Position numbers and translations under genes: made by a program. Source: SKKC01 sp046542845 (lineage in GTDB: Bacteria > Spirochaetota > Spirochaetia > DSM-27196 > SKKC01). Taken from it: a DNA stretch of 8,921 nucleotides. Location of the stretch: the NCBI GenBank assembly GCA_046542845.1, contig JBKHAN010000085.1:1-8921 (forward strand), in the 5' to 3' direction. The number at the start of each line of letters is the position of its first letter. Position 1 is the first letter of the stretch. Shown in pieces: positions 5,805-8,921 of this stretch. The notes beneath the pieces are model-generated. The model was not told where the DNA came from. It saw nothing but the letters and a program-made list of their open reading frames with translations, and did no database searches.

Positions 5805-8194
5805 GTGTTTCAGGGTACACCGACCGGCACACGGTCGCGATTGTCGGCAATCCGAACAGCGGTAAAACCACCATATTCAACGGCCTTACCGGCGGCAGAC
5901 AGCGCATCGGAAACTACGCCGGTGTCACTGTTGAACTTTCCGAGGGCAGATTCACGCCGAAAGCATTTGAGCAGCTGCTTGTCGCCCCGTTCACGACGGG
6001 TGCAAACAGCGGCGGCGTCACAACGAAGACCGCTGAACTTCGCGACGTGCACTCCATACGAGTTGTAGACCTTCCGGGTATCTACTCGCTGTCCGCCGGG
6101 ACCGCCGACGAGGCGGTCGCGCGCGACTTTATTCTCTCGGGAGAGCCTGACCTTGTCGTGGACGTGGTCGATGCGGCCAACATGCAGCGCAACCTCTATC
6201 TGACGGTACAGCTGATCGAAATGGGTGTACCGGTCGTCGTTGTGCTGAACATGATGGACGCTGCCGAAAAGCTCGGGATATCCATAGACGTAGACAGCTT
6301 GAGCGAACAGCTTCAGTGCCCGGTCATACCGATCGTCGGAACGCGTAGCGCCGATATTGAGCGTCTGGAACATGCCATTGCGGAACACGCCGGACAGATT
6401 CCCCCGTCAGGCGTATCGGTCGACTACCCGGAGATTCTGGAGGCGGCAATCGCGGACCTTGAGCCTCAGGTAGCAGCCGTGTCCCAGGCCACCGGAGCGT
6501 CGGCACGGTGGGTCGCGCTCGCATTGATCGACGGAGACGAATGGATTCTCGATCGTGTGGTCGAAACGACGGAGATGTCCAGGGAAGCCGTGCAATCGCA
6601 CATTGACGGCATCGTGCAGCGTCTCGGGGACGACATAGACGTTGTGCTCGCCGATTCACGCTACGAGCTGATTCACGAACTGTCCCGCCACGTTCGGCGG
6701 AAGCACCTGAGCCGCGAAACCCTGACCGAACGCCTCGACCGCGTTATACTCCACCGCGTACTCGCGCTTCCGATTTTTCTCGGGGTCATGTACGCAGTTT
6801 TCTGGTTTACGATGTTTGTCGGAGGCGGTTTCATAGATTTCTTCGATATCGCGTTCGGTACTGTTTTTGTGGACGGTTTCGGAGCGGGGCTTTCCGCGAT
6901 CGGCTCACCGGACTGGCTGACGGCGATTCTCGCCGGGGGCATCGGTTCAGGCATTCAGACGGTTGCGACGTTTATCCCGATTCTCTTCGCAATGTTTGCC
7001 GCTCTCGCAGTCCTCGAAGATTCGGGCTACATGGCGCGCGCCGCCTACGTTATGGACCGCCTGATGCGCGCGATGGGGCTGCCCGGCAAGTCTTTTGTTC
7101 CGATGATGGTCGGCTTCGGGTGTACGGTGCCGGCGATTATGGCGACACGAACACTTGAAAACCGTCGCGATCGGTTCATGACGGTCTTTATGTCGCCGTT
7201 CATGTCATGCGGGGCGCGGCTGCCGGTTTACGCACTGTTTGCCGCCGCGTTGTTCGGCCCGCGGGCCGGAGCGATTGTTTTTTCTTTGTACATCGCAGGC
7301 ATCGTGGTCGCGATGGCCACGGGATTCCTCCTGAAGTACACGCTTTTTCGCGGACGTGTCTCGCATTTTGTCATGGAGCTCCCCGCGTATCACGTTCCAC
7401 GGCTTCGATTTATCGTAGTACAGGCCCGACAGCGCCTCTGGGCTTTTGTCCGGCGCGCAGGCGTGACGATTACCCTGATAGTCGCCGTCCTTGCGGTGCT
7501 GAACACCTTCGGCGAAGACGGATCGGTCGGCCGGGACGATCAGCGCGATTCGGTTCTTTCAGGGTTGGGCCGTGCCGCGTCCCCGGTGTTTGCACCACTT
7601 GGCCTCGAAGCGGATAACTGGGAAGCAACCGTGGGCCTCTTTACCGGTATTTTCGCGAAGGAAGCGGTTGTCGGTACTCTGAACTCCCTCTACGGGCAGG
7701 CGGAGACAGCCGAAGCCGGGGCTCCCGATTTCGATTTCATTGGTGGAATGACCGACGCTCTCCGAAGTATTCCAGACGCCTTCAGCGGCTGGGGCGAAGC
7801 TCTGGCTGACCCGCTGGGTGCCAGAATCGTTTCAGAGGATCCGGAAGAGGTGGGCAGTGCGTTTGGTACCGATGCAACGGTCTTTGCGCGGCTGCGCAAC
7901 AGCTTCTCACCGCAAGCAGCCTACGCGTACATGCTGTTCGTGCTTCTCTACTTTCCCTGTGCCGCAGCACTCGCGGCAGCCATTCGGGAAATGGGGTCCG
8001 GTCTCGGCTGGCTGCTTGCCGGGTATACCACCGTCGTCGCGTGGGCGGTTGCCACCCTGTACTACCAGCTGAGTACCGGGCCGCAGTTTGCAGAGACCGC
8101 GCTCGCCGTGGGGCTTCTACTCGCGACCGCCGTTGTACTGAGGATACTTGGTGCGACGGTGTTCCGACCACAGGTCATAGAGGGTATGAAGTGA
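5801..8194 (+). CDS. feoB: FeoB, Fe(II) transporter with GTPase domain
   Basis: This 797-residue inner-membrane protein imports Fe2+. The N-terminal G domain shows G1 GNPNSGKTT (16-24), G2 region NYAGVTVE, G3 DLPG (90-93), G4 NMMD (150-153) and G5-like VGTRS. A helical domain extends to about 310. The membrane part begins near residue 315 with a Gate domain. It contains EDSGYMARAAYVMDRLMRAMGLPGKSFVPMM in two pieces around the metal-path cysteines GFGCTVP (Cys441) and FMSCGARLP (Cys470), later NWEATVGLFTGIFAKEAVVGTLN, and a C-terminal helical group from about 706. Overall it is close to enterobacterial FeoB in layout and length. Oddly, about 28 extra residues (TPKAFEQL to RDVHSIRV) sit between the switch I region and G3. 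The ATG overlaps the feoA stop, and its stop overlaps the feoC GTG, so all three are probably cotranslated. Confidence 0.97.
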   Translation: MSVSGYTDRHTVAIVGNPNSGKTTIFNGLTGGRQRIGNYAGVTVELSEGRFTPKAFEQLLVAPFTTGANSGGVTTKTAELRDVHSIRVVDLPGIYSLSAGTADEAVARDFILSGEPDLVVDVVDAANMQRNLYLTVQLIEMGVPVVVVLNMMDAAEKLGISIDVDSLSEQLQCPVIPIVGTRSADIERLEHAIAEHAGQIPPSGVSVDYPEILEAAIADLEPQVAAVSQATGASARWVALALIDGDEWILDRVVETTEMSREAVQSHIDGIVQRLGDDIDVVLADSRYELIHELSRHVRRKHLSRETLTERLDRVILHRVLALPIFLGVMYAVFWFTMFVGGGFIDFFDIAFGTVFVDGFGAGLSAIGSPDWLTAILAGGIGSGIQTVATFIPILFAMFAALAVLEDSGYMARAAYVMDRLMRAMGLPGKSFVPMMVGFGCTVPAIMATRTLENRRDRFMTVFMSPFMSCGARLPVYALFAAALFGPRAGAIVFSLYIAGIVVAMATGFLLKYTLFRGRVSHFVMELPAYHVPRLRFIVVQARQRLWAFVRRAGVTITLIVAVLAVLNTFGEDGSVGRDDQRDSVLSGLGRAASPVFAPLGLEADNWEATVGLFTGIFAKEAVVGTLNSLYGQAETAEAGAPDFDFIGGMTDALRSIPDAFSGWGEALADPLGARIVSEDPEEVGSAFGTDATVFARLRNSFSPQAAYAYMLFVLLYFPCAAALAAAIREMGSGLGWLLAGYTTVVAWAVATLYYQLSTGPQFAETALAVGLLLATAVVLRILGATVFRPQVIEGMK

Positions 8195-8478
8195 TACTGC
8201 GCGACGTTCGTCGGACAATGAAACAACTCGGTGTAGCCTCCGCAACACAGCTCGCCGCAGAGCTTCGCACGGGTCGCACTGAGGTCGATTCGGCGCTCGA
8301 GTTCTGGGTGCAGCGTGGCGACATACGGGTATGCGGAAATAGCGGCAGCGGATTATGCGGGACTGCCTGCAAACGCTGCCCGATTGGTACCCTCAGACGC
8401 CGACCTCCGACCGGCCGGAAGCTTCCGATCGGAGGTCGATCGACTACACCGGTCGTCTACGAGTGGGTTTCTGATTAG
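8191..8478 (+). CDS. feoC: FeoC-like winged-helix iron-sulfur protein
   Basis: This 95-residue protein overlaps the feoB stop by four bases (GTGA). Residues 1-47 fit the FeoC winged helix: ILRDVRRTMKQLG, ASATQLAAELRTG, VDSALEFWVQRGDIRV. Four cysteines follow (Cys48, 56, 60, 63; spacing C-x7-C-x3-C-x2-C), matching the cysteine cluster that in characterised FeoC proteins binds an oxygen-sensitive Fe-S cluster. FeoC is thought to stabilise or regulate FeoB; DNA binding is unproven. It is longer than the usual roughly 75-80 residues, with a basic, Pro-rich extension (RRRPPTGRKLPIGGR) encoded by a hairpin-forming stretch. GAGGGT at 8180-8185 may assist initiation at GTG 8191. Sequence divergence in this family is high, but position and cysteines support the call. 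Confidence 0.85.
   Translation: MILRDVRRTMKQLGVASATQLAAELRTGRTEVDSALEFWVQRGDIRVCGNSGSGLCGTACKRCPIGTLRRRPPTGRKLPIGGRSTTPVVYEWVSD
8401..8438 (+). repeat. Nested palindromes and long hairpin inside the feoC 3' end
   Basis: CGACCTCCGA (8401-8410) pairs perfectly with TCGGAGGTCG (8429-8438). The 18-base loop contains further perfect palindromes: CCGGCCGG (8411-8418) and CGGAAGCTTCCG (8416-8427); CCGATCGG (8425-8432) adds another. It ends 38 bases before the feoC stop and has no T-run after it, so it is not an ordinary terminator. It may be a 3' mRNA stabiliser, a protein-binding site or a small repeat element inserted in frame. Confidence 0.6.
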
Positions 8479-8493
8479 TGCGCGTATTTCGTT

Positions 8494-8916
8494 TTATGTC
8501 TCGCCGGGCTGAACGATTCGAAGGGTCCGGGCTAACCGGGTGAAGTCCGTCACGTTGAACGTGGTGATCGCGTCGACTCCTGCCTCTTTGAGAAGATGAA
8601 TAATGAACGCGTCGTAGGCAGCACCTCCGGCCGCAGGAGCCTCGACCAGCGAGTTCAGAGCGGACCAGCTTGACTGAGATGTGAACGGAGCAATTGTGAC
8701 GTTGTCCTGAAGCGTTTCGCGAAGAACGGTATCTGCCTCCGTCGGCGACAGTCGGTACTTCGCAGGAAGCCGGGTTAATACCGCATACGACTCGATAAGC
8801 GAGTGATGAGCCACGACTAGTTCGTGAGCATCGAATGCGCTGTCGAGCCACGGTGCAGCGACGCGATGCGAAGGATGGTTGGCGTGCACCGCTGCCACTA
8901 TTACCGAGGTGTCCAC
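8494..8916 (-). CDS. PIN-domain toxin (VapC-like), start near or beyond the window edge
   Basis: This minus-strand frame encodes 140 residues of a PIN-domain nuclease of the VapC type. Predicted acidic residues are Asp2 in VDTSVIVAA, Glu42 in HSLIESYAVLTRL, Asp102 in GGAAYDAFIIHLLKEAG and Asp124 in TFNVTDF, in the right order and spacing. The GTG at 8916-8914 reads as the Val of a typical VDTS opening, so it may be the true start or the second or third codon of a gene whose ATG lies past 8921. Its antitoxin would be expected upstream, outside the window. It converges on feoC with 15 bases between stops and has low sequence similarity to the VapC at the left, so it belongs to another PIN subgroup. 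Confidence 0.85.
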   Translation of the reverse strand: MDTSVIVAAVHANHPSHRVAAPWLDSAFDAHELVVAHHSLIESYAVLTRLPAKYRLSPTEADTVLRETLQDNVTIAPFTSQSSWSALNSLVEAPAAGGAAYDAFIIHLLKEAGVDAITTFNVTDFTRLARTLRIVQPGET

Positions 8917-8921
8917 ACCGA

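Overview
The window is 8.9 kb of bacterial DNA of moderately high GC. It is densely coded, and gene boundaries inside transcription units overlap by 4 bases (GTGA or ATGA). Ribosome sites have an ACGG(G)AGG core. Nothing in it fixes the taxon. A large multidomain CotH-type exported protein, a stand-alone secreted FecR-domain protein and an enteric-type FeoB suggest a Gram-negative, possibly a spirochaete-like lineage; this is a low-confidence inference.

Layout from left to right. (1) Positions 1-810 hold a type II toxin-antitoxin operon, vapBC, behind a TATAAT promoter embedded in stacked palindromes that look like the autoregulatory operator. A strong hairpin overlaps the vapC stop. (2) Positions 840-1546 hold a small secreted FecR-domain protein with a clear signal peptide. 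(3) Positions 1586-5323 hold one very large exported or membrane-anchored protein. Its order is N-terminal hydrophobic anchor, about ten leucine-rich repeats, a lamin-tail-like domain, a chitobiase C-terminal-like domain, a CotH atypical-kinase domain with the expected Asp/Asn and DxD residues, and a small beta-rich tail. (4) Positions 5381-8478 hold a ferrous-iron uptake operon, feoA-feoB-feoC, with overlapping genes. A good promoter precedes it, and a sequence partly like the iron-dependent DtxR/IdeR box lies over its -10. (5) Positions 8494-8916 on the minus strand hold a second PIN-domain (VapC-like) toxin that converges on feoC and touches the window edge.

How the genes work together. 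VapB would neutralise VapC and repress their shared promoter. FeoB is the inner-membrane Fe(II) channel/GTPase, FeoA its small SH3-like cytoplasmic partner, and FeoC a winged-helix protein with four cysteines that probably senses or stabilises the complex. FecR and the CotH protein lie in tandem, both are exported, and they may form an envelope or surface unit of unknown substrate. This pair is the least explained and most interesting part of the window. No rRNA, tRNA, CRISPR array, insertion sequence or replication origin was seen, and no gap longer than 300 bases lacks a gene.
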